Source of the DNA: JBKHXF01 sp046566145
Lineage (GTDB): Bacteria > Actinomycetota > Nitriliruptoria > Nitriliruptorales > Nitriliruptoraceae
Assembly: GCA_046566145.1 (NCBI GenBank)
Contig: JBKHXF010000025.1
Span: 34,826 to 98,825, forward strand
Reading direction: 5' to 3'
DNA: 64,000 bases
Numbering within the stretch: the stretch's first letter is position 1; every line of letters starts with the position of its first letter. Below, one piece after another: positions 16,611-24,693 of the stretch. The notes under the pieces were generated by a model. The model had not been told where the DNA came from. It worked only from the letters and a program-made list of their open reading frames with translations, and searched no databases. The position numbers were made by a program, and so were the translations under genes.

Positions 16611-17438
16611 GTGCGCAGGCGCGGGGACGACGACGGTCGGCGGTCCCGCCGACCGGTCCCGCTCGGGTTCCGGATCGTCGCGCGCATCGTGATCGTGCTC
16701 GTGTCCACGATGCGGTGGCGGGTGACCACCGAGGGGTTGCGCGACGTGCCCGTCGAGGGCGGCGCGGTCATCACGTGGAACCACACCAGCCACGTCGACT
16801 ACCTGGTCACGATGTGGGACGTCTACCGACGGCTCGGGCGTGACGTCCGCTTCCTCGCGCTGCGGGAGCTGTGGGACAGCCGCGCCTTCGGCTGGGTCCC
16901 GCGGTTCGCGAACGCCGTCCCGGTCGACCGGGGCTCGCACGGCGGACGGGCCGGGGCGCTGCGCGACGCCATCGTCGCCCTCGAGCGGGGCGACCTCGTG
17001 ATGGTGGCCCCCGAGGGCGGCATCAGCGAGTCGTTCGAGCTGCTGCCCTTCCGGACCGGCGCCGCGCGCATGGCCCAGCTCGCCGGGGTGCCCATCGTGC
17101 CGAGCGTGTCGTGGGGGAGCCACCGGCTTGTGACGACCGGGCACCCGATCCGGCTGCGCCGTGCGTGGCGGATCCCGGTCGAGGTCCGGTTCGGCGAGCC
17201 GATCCACGTCGCTCCCGACGACGACCCCGTCGAGGTGACCGAGCGGGTGCGCCGCACCATGGAGACGATGCTGCACGAGGTGCAGGCGCGCTACCCCGAC
17301 GGGGCGCCCGCCGGCGCGTGGTGGGTGCCGGCGCGCCTCGGGGGCGGGGCGCCACCGCACGACGACGTGCTGCGTCGGCGTAGGCTCCGGCGCGCCGCCG
17401 GCGGCCGTGACCACGGCGAGGAGCGCGCGGCCGGCTGA
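16611..17438 (+). CDS. PlsC-type lysophospholipid acyltransferase 1
   Basis: A 275-residue member of the 1-acylglycerol-3-phosphate acyltransferase superfamily. The NHTSHVD block gives the H-x4-D catalytic pair (about residues 57-63). The second motif is PEGGISESFEL, where the family usually has an EGTR-type sequence, followed by TGAARMA. A basic N terminus and one hydrophobic stretch (about 20-34) suggest membrane association. GTG 16611 has GAGGAG five bases upstream. The C-terminal stretch with WWVPARLGGGAP is shared with two nearby paralogues. The acyl donor and acceptor are unknown. Confidence 0.85.
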   Translation: MRRRGDDDGRRSRRPVPLGFRIVARIVIVLVSTMRWRVTTEGLRDVPVEGGAVITWNHTSHVDYLVTMWDVYRRLGRDVRFLALRELWDSRAFGWVPRFANAVPVDRGSHGGRAGALRDAIVALERGDLVMVAPEGGISESFELLPFRTGAARMAQLAGVPIVPSVSWGSHRLVTTGHPIRLRRAWRIPVEVRFGEPIHVAPDDDPVEVTERVRRTMETMLHEVQARYPDGAPAGAWWVPARLGGGAPPHDDVLRRRRLRRAAGGRDHGEERAAG

Positions 17439-17477
17439 GCGACCAGCCCCCCGCCGACGACCCACACGAGGACGTGC

Positions 17478-18317
17478 GTGTACCGACCGAACCCCGATCC
17501 GCGCGTGCCGGACGCGAGCCCCGTCTACCGCTTCGCCGCGGGGGTCGCCTTCTCCACCTTCCACGTGCAGCGTTGGCGCTTCGACGTCCGAGGGGCCGAG
17601 CACCTGCCGGCCACCAGCGGTGCCGTCCTCGCGGCCAACCACGACTCGTTCTGGGACTTCTTCACCGTCGGGCGCCACGGCTACTACGCCCACGGTCGGC
17701 CGCTGCGGATCCTCGCCAAGGAGTCGCTGTTCCGCACGCCCGTCTTCGGGTGGTTGATGCGCCGGGCGGAGCACATCCCCGTGCACCGCGGAGCCGGCGC
17801 CGACGCCCTGCGCTCCGCGGTCACGGCGCTGCGGGGCGGCGAGCACGTGCTGGTGCTGCCCGAGCAGACCATCTCCCCGGCGTTCGAGCTGATGGAGTTC
17901 AAGACCGGCGCGGCGCGGATGGCCGCGGCCGCCGGCGTCCCGCTCGTGCCGGCCGCGACCTGGGGCAGCCACCGGTTCCACACGGTGGGCCGCCTGCCGC
18001 GCTGGTCGTGGCGGCTGCCCGTCACCGTCGCCTACGGCGCGCCGCTGCACCCGACGCCGGACGACGATCCCGTCGAGGTCACCCACGAGCTGCGCACCGC
18101 CGTCGCGGCGCTGCTCGACGACGCCGTGCGCAGCTACCCCGACGGGACCCCCGCTGGCGCCTGGTGGGTCCCGGCGCGGTACGGCGGCGGGGCCCCGACG
18201 CCCGACGCGGCGCGGGAGTACCTCGACGAGCTCGCCGCCGAGTGGCGCCGCACCCATCCCGACGGCGCACGCCCGGACGCGGACGGACCGGACGACGGCG
18301 ACGCCCGGGCGAGCTGA
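17478..18317 (+). CDS. PlsC-type lysophospholipid acyltransferase 2
   Basis: A 279-residue paralogue of the preceding gene, 39 bases downstream and probably in the same operon. The catalytic block is NHDSFWD (H-x4-D) and the glycerophosphate-binding block reads PEQTISPAFEL. It repeats the WGSHR and terminal WWVPARYGGGAP elements of the first copy, then adds an acidic tail. GTG 17478 is the start. The TGA stop lies in the loop of a strong hairpin. Confidence 0.85.
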   Translation: MYRPNPDPRVPDASPVYRFAAGVAFSTFHVQRWRFDVRGAEHLPATSGAVLAANHDSFWDFFTVGRHGYYAHGRPLRILAKESLFRTPVFGWLMRRAEHIPVHRGAGADALRSAVTALRGGEHVLVLPEQTISPAFELMEFKTGAARMAAAAGVPLVPAATWGSHRFHTVGRLPRWSWRLPVTVAYGAPLHPTPDDDPVEVTHELRTAVAALLDDAVRSYPDGTPAGAWWVPARYGGGAPTPDAAREYLDELAAEWRRTHPDGARPDADGPDDGDARAS

Positions 18318-18332
18318 GCCCGCCCGGGCGTC
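18300..18332. terminator. Hairpin at the convergent acyltransferase/rocD junction
   Basis: A perfect 12-bp stem (GACGCCCGGGCG at 18300-18311 pairs with 18321-18332) with a nine-base loop. The TGA of the acyltransferase is inside the loop. As an intergenic structure between convergent genes it can act in both directions. No U-tract is present, which is common in very GC-rich genomes. Confidence 0.6.
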
Positions 18333-18353
18333 GGTCCGTGGGACGTCGGTGGG

Positions 18354-19592
18354 TCAGCCGGCGGTGACGTCCGCGATGGCCTGTCGCAGCGTCTCGACGA
18401 GCAGGTCGACGTCGTCCTCCGAGATCGTCAGGGGCGGCGCGAGGCGCACCGTGGTCTCGTGGGTGTCCTTCGCCAGCACGCCGAGCTCCAGCATCCGCTC
18501 GCACACGGTGCGGGCGCGCAGGCCGCCGGCGAGGTCCACCCCGGCCCACAGGCCGCGGACCCGGAACCCGGCGACGTGCTCCCGCGGGAGCGTCGCGAGC
18601 CCGGCGGCGAGCCGCTCGCCGAGCCGGCCGGCGCGCTCCTGCCACTCGCCGGTGGTCAGCATCGCCACGACCTCGGCGCCGACCGCGCACGCCAGCGGGT
18701 TGCCGCCGAACGTGGAGCCGTGCGAGCCGGGCGTGAACACGTCCATGACGTCCCGCCGGCCGACCACGGCGGACACGGGGACGACCCCGCCACCCAGCGC
18801 CTTGCCGAGCACGTACAGGTCGGGCGTGACGCCCTCGTGCTCGCAGGCGAAGGTGCGGCCGGTGCGGCCGAGGCCCGACTGGATCTCGTCCGCGACGAAC
18901 AGCACGCCGTGGCGGTCACAGGTCTCGCGCACCGCACGCAGGTAGCCGTCCGGGGGGATGAGCACGCCGGCCTCGCCCTGGATCGGCTCGATCAGGACGG
19001 CGACGACGGTCTCGTCCATCGCCGCCTCGAGCGCCTCGGCGTCGCCGTAGGGGACGTGGCGGAACCCGGGCGTGAAGGGGCCGAAGTCGGCCTGCGCGTC
19101 CGGGTCGGTCGAGAAACCGACGATGGTGGTGGTGCGGCCGTGGAAGTTGCCCTCCGCGACGACGATGGTGGCCTGGTCGGCGCGGACACCCTTGACGCGG
19201 TACCCCCAGCGGCGAGCGGTCTTGATGGCCGTCTCGACCGCCTCGGCCCCGGTGTTCATGGGCAGGACGACGTCCATGCCGCAGAGCGCCGCGAGGCCCT
19301 CGCAGAACTCGGCGAAGCGGTCGTGGTAGAAGGCGCGGCTGGTGAGCGTGAGGCGCTCCAGCTGCTCGCGGGCCGCGGCGACCAGCCGCGGGTTGGCGTG
19401 GCCGAAGTTCAGGGCCGAGTACCCGGCGAGGGCGTCGAGGTAGCGACGGCCGTCCACGTCGGTGACCCAGCCGCCGTCCGCGGCTGCGATCACCACGGGC
19501 AGCGGGTGGTAGTTGTGGGCCGTGTGGGCGTCGAGCGCGGCGACGCGCGCCTCGCGGGTCGCGATCGACTCGGTGGTCGTGTCGGTGCTCAC
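18354..19592 (-). CDS. rocD: Ornithine aminotransferase
   Basis: PLP enzyme converting ornithine and 2-oxoglutarate to glutamate semialdehyde and glutamate. The 412-residue protein has the class III pattern: NTGAEAVETAIKTARRWGY, EPIQGEAGV, the long ADEIQSGLGRTG block, and LGKALGGGVVPVSA with the PLP lysine. SHGSTFGGNPLACAV is also present. GTG 19592 has AGGAGG seven bases upstream and overlaps the ddaH stop (GTGA). Pairing with an amidinohydrolase and a divergent Lrp gene fits arginine-to-glutamate catabolism. Confidence 0.96.
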   Translation of the reverse strand: MSTDTTTESIATREARVAALDAHTAHNYHPLPVVIAAADGGWVTDVDGRRYLDALAGYSALNFGHANPRLVAAAREQLERLTLTSRAFYHDRFAEFCEGLAALCGMDVVLPMNTGAEAVETAIKTARRWGYRVKGVRADQATIVVAEGNFHGRTTTIVGFSTDPDAQADFGPFTPGFRHVPYGDAEALEAAMDETVVAVLIEPIQGEAGVLIPPDGYLRAVRETCDRHGVLFVADEIQSGLGRTGRTFACEHEGVTPDLYVLGKALGGGVVPVSAVVGRRDVMDVFTPGSHGSTFGGNPLACAVGAEVVAMLTTGEWQERAGRLGERLAAGLATLPREHVAGFRVRGLWAGVDLAGGLRARTVCERMLELGVLAKDTHETTVRLAPPLTISEDDVDLLVETLRQAIADVTAG

Positions 19593-20449
19593 GCGGGGAC
19601 CTCCTGTGCGACGTCGTCGCGGCCCTCGGCGACCGCCGGGACCGGTCGGATCTCCAGGGTGCAGCACTTCGGGCCGCCCCCGGCCTTCAGCAGCTCGGAC
19701 AGGTCGACCTCGATCGGGGAGAAGCCCCGGTCGGCGAGGTCGTCGGCGAAGCGCGTCGTGCCGGCGGGGATGACCACGTTGCGCCCGTCGGACACGGCGT
19801 TGCAGGCGAGGATCGCGGCGTCGTCGGGGTGCACGAGCACCGCGTCCGGGTAGCGGCGGGCGAGCTCCTCGCGGCCGGCGTCGGAGAACGCCTCCGGCAG
19901 GTACGCGATGGTGGTGCGGTCGAGGACGCACAGCGCGGTGTCGAGGTGGTAGTAGCGCGGGTCCACGAGCTCGAGGCTGACGACCTCGCGGCCGGTCACG
20001 TCGGCGACCCAGCGGTGGGCGGCGACGTCGGTGCGGAAGCCGGTGCCGGCGAGCACGACGTCGTCGGAGACCAGCAGGTCGCCCTCGCCCTCGATGGTGT
20101 GCTCGGGCAGGTGGACGCGGGGGAAGCCGTTGGCGCGCAGCCAGTCGGCGTAGTGGTCGGCCTCCGCGGCCCGCTCCGGGTGGCGGAACCGCGATCCGAG
20201 GGCGATGCCGTCGATCACCACGGCGCCGTTGGCCGCGAACACCATGTCGGGCAGCCCCTCGACCGGGGTGATCGTGTCCACGCGGTGGCCGAGCATCCGG
20301 TACGCGTCCGCGAGGGTGGTCCACTGCACCAGGGCGAGCTCGACGTCGACGCCGGCGTCGGGATCCATCCACGGGTTGATGGCGTAGGTGACGGCGAAGT
20401 GGGTGGGCGGGCACATCAGGTAGTGCCGCGGGCGGGCCACGCGCTGCAT
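19589..20449 (-). CDS. ddaH: Dimethylarginine dimethylaminohydrolase / amidinotransferase-superfamily enzyme
   Basis: A 286-residue guanidino-modifying enzyme that feeds ornithine or citrulline to RocD. It begins with YLMCPPTHF...YAINPWM (about residues 10-27), the signature shared by DDAH-like and arginine-dihydrolase-type proteins. MVFAANGAVV, EGEGDLL and a late GGGPKCCTLEI with the catalytic Cys pair region follow; HLD in YYHLDTALCVL supplies the active-site His. ATG 20449 has AGGAGG six bases before it. Whether it acts on arginine itself or on methylarginines cannot be told; coupling to rocD favours arginine breakdown. Confidence 0.85.
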   Translation of the reverse strand: MQRVARPRHYLMCPPTHFAVTYAINPWMDPDAGVDVELALVQWTTLADAYRMLGHRVDTITPVEGLPDMVFAANGAVVIDGIALGSRFRHPERAAEADHYADWLRANGFPRVHLPEHTIEGEGDLLVSDDVVLAGTGFRTDVAAHRWVADVTGREVVSLELVDPRYYHLDTALCVLDRTTIAYLPEAFSDAGREELARRYPDAVLVHPDDAAILACNAVSDGRNVVIPAGTTRFADDLADRGFSPIEVDLSELLKAGGGPKCCTLEIRPVPAVAEGRDDVAQEVPA

Positions 20450-20566
20450 GGACGGCCTCCTCTCGGGGTCTCGGCTCGGACGAGGTCGACGAGCGTCGGG
20501 GTGACGCGAGGACGGGCGTCGACCGCCGGCGGACACGCCGGGAGGACGACGCGAGGTGCGGGGACG

Positions 20567-20597
20567 ACGGTACGGCCCCCCGACCCTCCGCTACCGT
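20567..20597. promoter_or_regulatory. Divergent ddaH-rocD / lrp promoter pair with inverted repeat
   Basis: On the minus strand TACCGT occupies 20567-20572. On the plus strand TACCGT occupies 20592-20597. Together they form an inverted repeat (ACGGTA-N19-TACCGT) in the 177-bp gap and look like back-to-back -10 boxes. An Lrp/AsnC dimer site between them is plausible, since these regulators commonly control the divergent gene. Confidence 0.4.
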
Positions 20598-20626
20598 TGC
20601 TCCATCACCGTTCGAGGAGCACTTCG

Positions 20627-21088
20627 TTGCGCATGGATGACATCGACCGTCGGATCGTTGCGTCCCTGAGCGAAGAGGGGCGCGCGAGCTATCGCGAGAT
20701 CGGTGAGCTCGTCGGGCTGTCCGCGCCGGCGGTGAAGCGTCGCGTCGACCGGTTGCTCGACGAGGGCGTCATCGAGGGCTTCTCGGCGGTCGTGGACCCG
20801 CGGGCGGTCGGCTGGGGCGCCGAGGCGTTCGTCGAGCTGTTCGCGATCGGCCGGACGCCGCCGCACCGCATCCGCACCGCGCTGGCCAAGCACCCGGAGG
20901 TGGTCGCCGCCTACACCGTCACGGGGGAGGCCGACGCGCTGGTCCACGTGCGCGTCGAGGACACCGCGCACCTCGAGCGGACCCTCGAGGCCATCCGGGA
21001 CGAGGACTTCGTGACCCAGACCCGCTCCACGGTGGTGCTGTCGCGGCTGCTCGAACGCGGCAGCCGGCTCGGCGGCGCCGGCGCCTGA
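20627..21088 (+). CDS. Lrp/AsnC family transcriptional regulator
   Basis: A feast/famine regulator of 153 residues (151 from the alternative ATG at 20633). The N-terminal winged helix-turn-helix is MDDIDRRIVASLSEEGRASYREIG, then LSAPAVKRRVDRLLDEGVIEGF. The C-terminal RAM/ligand domain is about residues 65-145, with TGEADALVHV. TTG 20627 is preferred on spacing (GAGGAG seven bases upstream), but the ATG two codons later is also reasonable. It is divergent from ddaH-rocD and most likely senses an amino acid and controls that operon. Confidence 0.93.
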   Translation: MRMDDIDRRIVASLSEEGRASYREIGELVGLSAPAVKRRVDRLLDEGVIEGFSAVVDPRAVGWGAEAFVELFAIGRTPPHRIRTALAKHPEVVAAYTVTGEADALVHVRVEDTAHLERTLEAIRDEDFVTQTRSTVVLSRLLERGSRLGGAGA

Positions 21089-21119
21089 CGGACGGTGGGG
21101 GAGGGGCGGGGCCGCCGGC

Positions 21120-21125
21120 TACCGT
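21120..21125 (+). promoter_or_regulatory. Candidate -10 giving a leaderless acyltransferase transcript
   Basis: TACCGT ends eight bases before the ATG at 21134. Transcription initiating at the usual 6-8 base distance would start at or next to the start codon. No ribosome site is evident upstream, which fits a leaderless mRNA. Confidence 0.4.
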
Positions 21126-21133
21126 CCCGCCCC

Positions 21134-21892
21134 ATGGACCGTCTCAAGAGTGAGTTCGCCTACCGGCTCGTCGCCGGCACCATCCGGCTGTTCCTGGCCG
21201 GCGTCCAGCGCTGGCGCTGGCGCGTCACCGGCATGGAGCACGTGCCGCCGGGCGCCGCGATCCTCGCGTTCAACCACATCTCGTACACCGACGCGTTCGT
21301 GACGGGCCTCCCGCTCGTCGCCGAGGGGCGCCGGCCGCGGTTCCTGGTGAAGCGCGAGCTGTTCTCGTGGCCCGTCATCGGCTGGCTCGCGAAGACGGCG
21401 AAGATGATCCCGGTCGGGCGGGGCGATCGCACGGCCCGCGCCCAGGCGCTCGACGAGGCGATCTCGTTCCTCGAGGCCGGTGAGCTCGTCCTCATCGCGC
21501 CGGAGCAGACCATCTCGAGGTCGTTCGAGCTGCTGCCGCTGCGCACGGGGGCCGTCCGCATCGCCCAGCAGGCGGGCGTGCCGATCGTGCCGAGCGCGAA
21601 CTGGGGCAGCCAGCGCTTCATGACCAAGGGCCGCCCGCGGCAGTGGCGCTTCCGGCTCCCGGTCGAGGTCGCCTACGGCGAGCCGTTCCACGTCGGCCCC
21701 GACGACGACCCGGCCGAGGTCACGTCCCGCCTCGAGGCGGCCATGCGGGAGCTGCTCGAGGAGTGCATGGCGCGCTACCCCGACACCCCGGTGCCCGGCG
21801 ACGACTGGTGGCAGCCGGCCCGGCTCGGTGGGACCGCGCCGGACCACGCGACCGTCGTCGCCGAGCACGAGGCCCGCGGCGACCTCGCCTGA
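21134..21892 (+). CDS. PlsC-type lysophospholipid acyltransferase 3
   Basis: A 252-residue member of the same local family. FNHISYTD supplies the H-x4-D catalytic pair (about residues 50-57) and PEQTISRSFELLPLRTGA the second motif. WGSQR follows. The C terminus has DDWWQPARLGGTAP, as in the two copies 3-4 kb upstream. A hydrophobic N-terminal segment around residues 10-25 may dip into the membrane. It is separated from copies 1-2 by the arginine catabolic genes and convergent with the citE-like gene six bases downstream. Confidence 0.86.
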   Translation: MDRLKSEFAYRLVAGTIRLFLAGVQRWRWRVTGMEHVPPGAAILAFNHISYTDAFVTGLPLVAEGRRPRFLVKRELFSWPVIGWLAKTAKMIPVGRGDRTARAQALDEAISFLEAGELVLIAPEQTISRSFELLPLRTGAVRIAQQAGVPIVPSANWGSQRFMTKGRPRQWRFRLPVEVAYGEPFHVGPDDDPAEVTSRLEAAMRELLEECMARYPDTPVPGDDWWQPARLGGTAPDHATVVAEHEARGDLA

Positions 21893-21898
21893 CGCGGC

Positions 21899-22786
21899 TC
21901 AGCCGCGCGCCGCGATCGCCTCGGCGACGGCGAGCGTGCGGCGGGCCTGCTCGACGTGCAGGTTCTCGATCATGCGCCCGTCGACGGTGACGACGCCGCG
22001 GCCCTCGCGCTCGGCCTCCTCGAAGGCGGCGATGACCTTCTCGGCGTGGGCGACCGCCTCGTCGGTCGGCGCCCAGGTGCGGTTGCACGGCTCGAGCTGC
22101 TTCGGGTGGATCAGCGTCTTGCCGTCGAACCCGAGCCGTCGGCCCTGGACGCACTCCGCCTCGAAGCCGTCGGCGTCGTCGAGGTCGTTGAAGACCCCGT
22201 CGAGGATGACCTTGCCGGCGATGCGCGCCGCGGTGACGCACGCCGACAGCCCGTACTGCAGCGGCGCGCGGCCGGGGACGTGCTCGGCGCGCAGCTCCTT
22301 GACGAGGTCGTTGGTGCCCATGACCAGCACGGCCAGGCGGGGGTGCGACGCGATCTCGACGGCGTTCGCGACGGCGAGCGGCGTCTCGAGCATCGCCCAG
22401 ACGGCGAGCTCCGCCGGTGCGCCGGCAGCGCGCAGCGCCGCGTCGACGCGCTCCACGTCCGCCCGGGTGTCGACCTTGGGGACGACGATCGCCGCGGCGC
22501 CGGAGGTGGCGATGGCGGTCACGTCGTCGTCGTGCCAGCGCGTGCCGATGCCGTTGGCGCGGATGGTCACCTCTCGGTGCCCGTAGGCGCCGGAGGCCGC
22601 CGCGGCGCAGACGCGGGCACGCGCCTCCTCCTTGGCGTCGGGGGCGACGGCGTCCTCGAGGTCGAGGATCAGCGCATCGGCGTCGAGGCCCTGGGCCTTC
22701 TCGAGGGCGCGCTCGTTCGCGCCCGGCATGTAGAGGACGCTGCGGCGGGGGCGGAGGTCGTCGGCGGGTTCGGGTGCGGCGGTCAT
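21899..22786 (-). CDS. HpcH/HpaI family CoA-ester lyase (CitE-like / citramalyl- or malyl-CoA lyase)
   Basis: A 295-residue TIM-barrel lyase that cleaves or forms beta-hydroxyacyl-CoA esters, or hydrolyses malyl-CoA. It opens with RRSVLYMPGANERALEKA (about residues 13-30), then DALILDLEDAV with a metal-binding Glu/Asp. The substrate-Arg region is IRANGIGTRW, followed by VPKV, MLETPLAVANAVEIA and a late KTLIHPKQL. ATG 22786 has GAGG eight bases upstream. It lies just downstream of a second, Chloroflexus-like lyase in the same orientation. In Mycobacterium citE also neighbours a MaoC hydratase, as here. Confidence 0.86.
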   Translation of the reverse strand: MTAAPEPADDLRPRRSVLYMPGANERALEKAQGLDADALILDLEDAVAPDAKEEARARVCAAAASGAYGHREVTIRANGIGTRWHDDDVTAIATSGAAAIVVPKVDTRADVERVDAALRAAGAPAELAVWAMLETPLAVANAVEIASHPRLAVLVMGTNDLVKELRAEHVPGRAPLQYGLSACVTAARIAGKVILDGVFNDLDDADGFEAECVQGRRLGFDGKTLIHPKQLEPCNRTWAPTDEAVAHAEKVIAAFEEAEREGRGVVTVDGRMIENLHVEQARRTLAVAEAIAARG

Positions 22787-22814
22787 CGTCGGGGCCTCGT
22801 GGGTCGCGGTGCGG

Positions 22815-23888
22815 TCAGAGGTCGTAGGCGGCGGCGAGCTCGGCGTCGCGGGCGGCGAGCCGGCGGGCGAGGTCGAGCACGACCTGGCACTGCTTGTAGG
22901 TCGCGTCGTCCTGCATCTTCCCATCGATCATGACGGCGCCGGCGCCGGTCTCGCCCATGGCGTCGACGACCTGCTTCGCCCAGGCCACCTCGGCGGGCTC
23001 CGGGGAGAACACCCGTCGCGCGATGTCGATCTGCACCGGGTGCAGCGTCCAGGTGCCGACGCAGCCGAGCAGGTAGGCGTTGCGGAACTGGTCCTCGCAG
23101 GCGACGACGTCCTTGATGTCGCCGAACGGGCCGTAGTAGGGGAGGATCCCCGCGAGCGCGCAGGCGTCCACCATGCGGGAGACGGTGTAGTGCCACAGGT
23201 CCTGCTGGGCGGTGGCGCGGCGCTCGTCCTCGAACACGCCGGCCTCGACGGGGTCCTGCCGCACGAGGTAGCCGGGGTGGCCGCCACCGACGCGGGTGGT
23301 CTTCATCCGCCGGCTCGCGGCGAGGTCGGCCGGGCCGAGCGAGATGCCCTGCATCCGCGGCGAGGCGAGCGCGATCTCCTCGACGTTCGCGACCCCGCGG
23401 GCGGTCTCGAGGATGGCGTGGAAGAGGATCGGGCGGTCCAGCCCGGCGCGCGCCTCGAGCTGGGCGACGAGCCGGTCGAGGTAGTGGATGTCCTCGGCGC
23501 CCTCGACCTTGGGGACCATGATCACGTCGAGGTTGGCGCCGATCTCGGTCACCAGCGTGGTGACGTCGTCGAGGACCCACGGGGAGTCGAGCGCGTTGAC
23601 CCGGGTCCACAGCTGGGTGGTGGCGTCGGGGCCGCCGAGCCCCGGGTTGTCCCGGCTGACCTGCACGAGGCCCTGTCGGGCGGCCTCCTTGTTGTCCACG
23701 AGGATCGCGTCCTCGAGGTTGCCGAGCAGCACGTCGGCCTGCTCCGCCATGGCCGGGACCTTGGCGACCATCTTCTCGTTGCTCGGGTCGAAGAAGTGGA
23801 TCGACCGCGAGGGGCGGAAGGGGATCTCGGTCAGCGGCTCGGGGGCGCCGATGGCGAGCGGGCGGAAGAAGTCCTTGGGCGAGCGCAC
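22815..23888 (-). CDS. mcl: L-malyl-CoA / beta-methylmalyl-CoA lyase
   Basis: A 357-residue lyase interconverting malyl-CoA with acetyl-CoA plus glyoxylate, and methylmalyl-CoA with propionyl-CoA plus glyoxylate. From memory it resembles the Chloroflexus Mcl sequence closely: FRPLAIGAPEP near the start, DVLLGNLEDAI, TRVNALDSPWVLDD, DVIMVPKVEGAEDIH, GISLGPADLAASRRMKTTR and MIDGKMQDDATY. GTG 23888 has GAGG eight bases upstream. Its presence implies glyoxylate assimilation or release through CoA esters (ethylmalonyl-CoA pathway or 3-hydroxypropionate-type chemistry), though no Ccr or Mcr gene is in the window. Confidence 0.9.
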   Translation of the reverse strand: MRSPKDFFRPLAIGAPEPLTEIPFRPSRSIHFFDPSNEKMVAKVPAMAEQADVLLGNLEDAILVDNKEAARQGLVQVSRDNPGLGGPDATTQLWTRVNALDSPWVLDDVTTLVTEIGANLDVIMVPKVEGAEDIHYLDRLVAQLEARAGLDRPILFHAILETARGVANVEEIALASPRMQGISLGPADLAASRRMKTTRVGGGHPGYLVRQDPVEAGVFEDERRATAQQDLWHYTVSRMVDACALAGILPYYGPFGDIKDVVACEDQFRNAYLLGCVGTWTLHPVQIDIARRVFSPEPAEVAWAKQVVDAMGETGAGAVMIDGKMQDDATYKQCQVVLDLARRLAARDAELAAAYDL

Positions 23889-24066
23889 GTGGGTGTCCTC
23901 GTCGGCGGGCGGAGGGCGTCGGTGGCCGGGGGCGGCAGCGCGGACGCTAGTTGCGGGTCCCCGTGCCCCACGAACCGAGGACCCGGCCGGTGGTCGGCTT
24001 GCACCGGCGCGGGGCGCCCCGACAGGATGCGACCCTCCCACCCGCCACCCACACGGAGCACCCGCG

Positions 24067-24573
24067 ATGCCCACCGCCGACTTCGGCCGCTACCTCGAGG
24101 ACTTCGAGGTCGGGGACGTCTACAAGCACTGGCCCGGGAAGACGATCACGCAGGCGGAGGACATCCTCTTCTGCTCGATCACGATGAACCAGCACCCGCT
24201 GCACTCGGACGACAACTACGCCGCCGCGGCGACGCCGCACGGCAAGGCGATGGTGGTCGGCAACCTCGTCTACTCGATCGTGCTCGGGCAGTCCGTGCCG
24301 GACGTGTCGGGTCGCGCCATCGCGAACCTCGAGATCGAGAGCCTCAAGCACGCGAACCCGACGTTCCACGGCGACACGATCTACTCGGAGACCGAGGTCC
24401 TCGAGAAGCGCGAGTCGCGGTCGAAGCCGGACCGCGGGATCGTGAAGGTACGGACCATCGGCTACAAGCAGGACGGCACGGTCGTGTGCGAGTTCACCCG
24501 CAGCGTCCTGGTCCCCCGCCGCGGCCACGGCTTCGACGGGCACGTCGGCCGCCCCGAGCCGAAGACCGACTGA
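24067..24573 (+). CDS. MaoC-like hydratase, probable mesaconyl-CoA/methylmalyl-CoA hydratase
   Basis: A 168-residue single-hotdog enoyl-CoA hydratase-type protein. It reads MPTADFGRYLEDFEVGDVYKHWPGKTIT and contains CSITMNQHPLHSDDNYA, where the catalytic Asp/His pair of MaoC hydratases resides (about residues 43-55). GNLVYSIVLGQSVPD and HGDTIYSETEVLEKRESRS follow. It is divergent from the malyl-CoA lyases across a 178-bp gap, so mesaconyl-CoA hydration to beta-methylmalyl-CoA is a sensible guess. The last 25 bases of the coding sequence are part of a direct repeat with the intergenic DNA downstream. Confidence 0.83.
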   Translation: MPTADFGRYLEDFEVGDVYKHWPGKTITQAEDILFCSITMNQHPLHSDDNYAAAATPHGKAMVVGNLVYSIVLGQSVPDVSGRAIANLEIESLKHANPTFHGDTIYSETEVLEKRESRSKPDRGIVKVRTIGYKQDGTVVCEFTRSVLVPRRGHGFDGHVGRPEPKTD

Positions 24574-24653
24574 CGCCGTTGGCCCGCTCGCTTCGGCGAG
24601 GCAGGGCGGCCGCCCTCGGTCAGCCCGCCCCGAGCCGAAGACCGACTGACGCC
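24549..24653 (+). repeat. 29-bp direct repeat flanking a UUCG hairpin
   Basis: Bases 24549-24577 (the end of the MaoC gene, its TGA and four bases more) recur exactly at 24625-24653, an offset of 76 bp. Between them are a CTCGC-TTCG-GCGAG hairpin (24587-24600) and a 12-bp palindrome GGGCGGCCGCCC (24604-24615). The hairpin may terminate the MaoC transcript. The repeat looks like a local duplication or a small insertion that duplicated its target. Confidence 0.75.
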
Positions 24654-24693
24654 CTCCGGTGGGGTACGAAGGGCCCTGCCGACAGGAGCCCGC

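Noticed and set aside
14709..18257. A minus-strand frame open for almost 1200 codons
   Set aside because: Only its last 374 codons encode the hybrid kinase. The rest is antisense to the acyltransferase genes and is open because of GC-rich codon bias.
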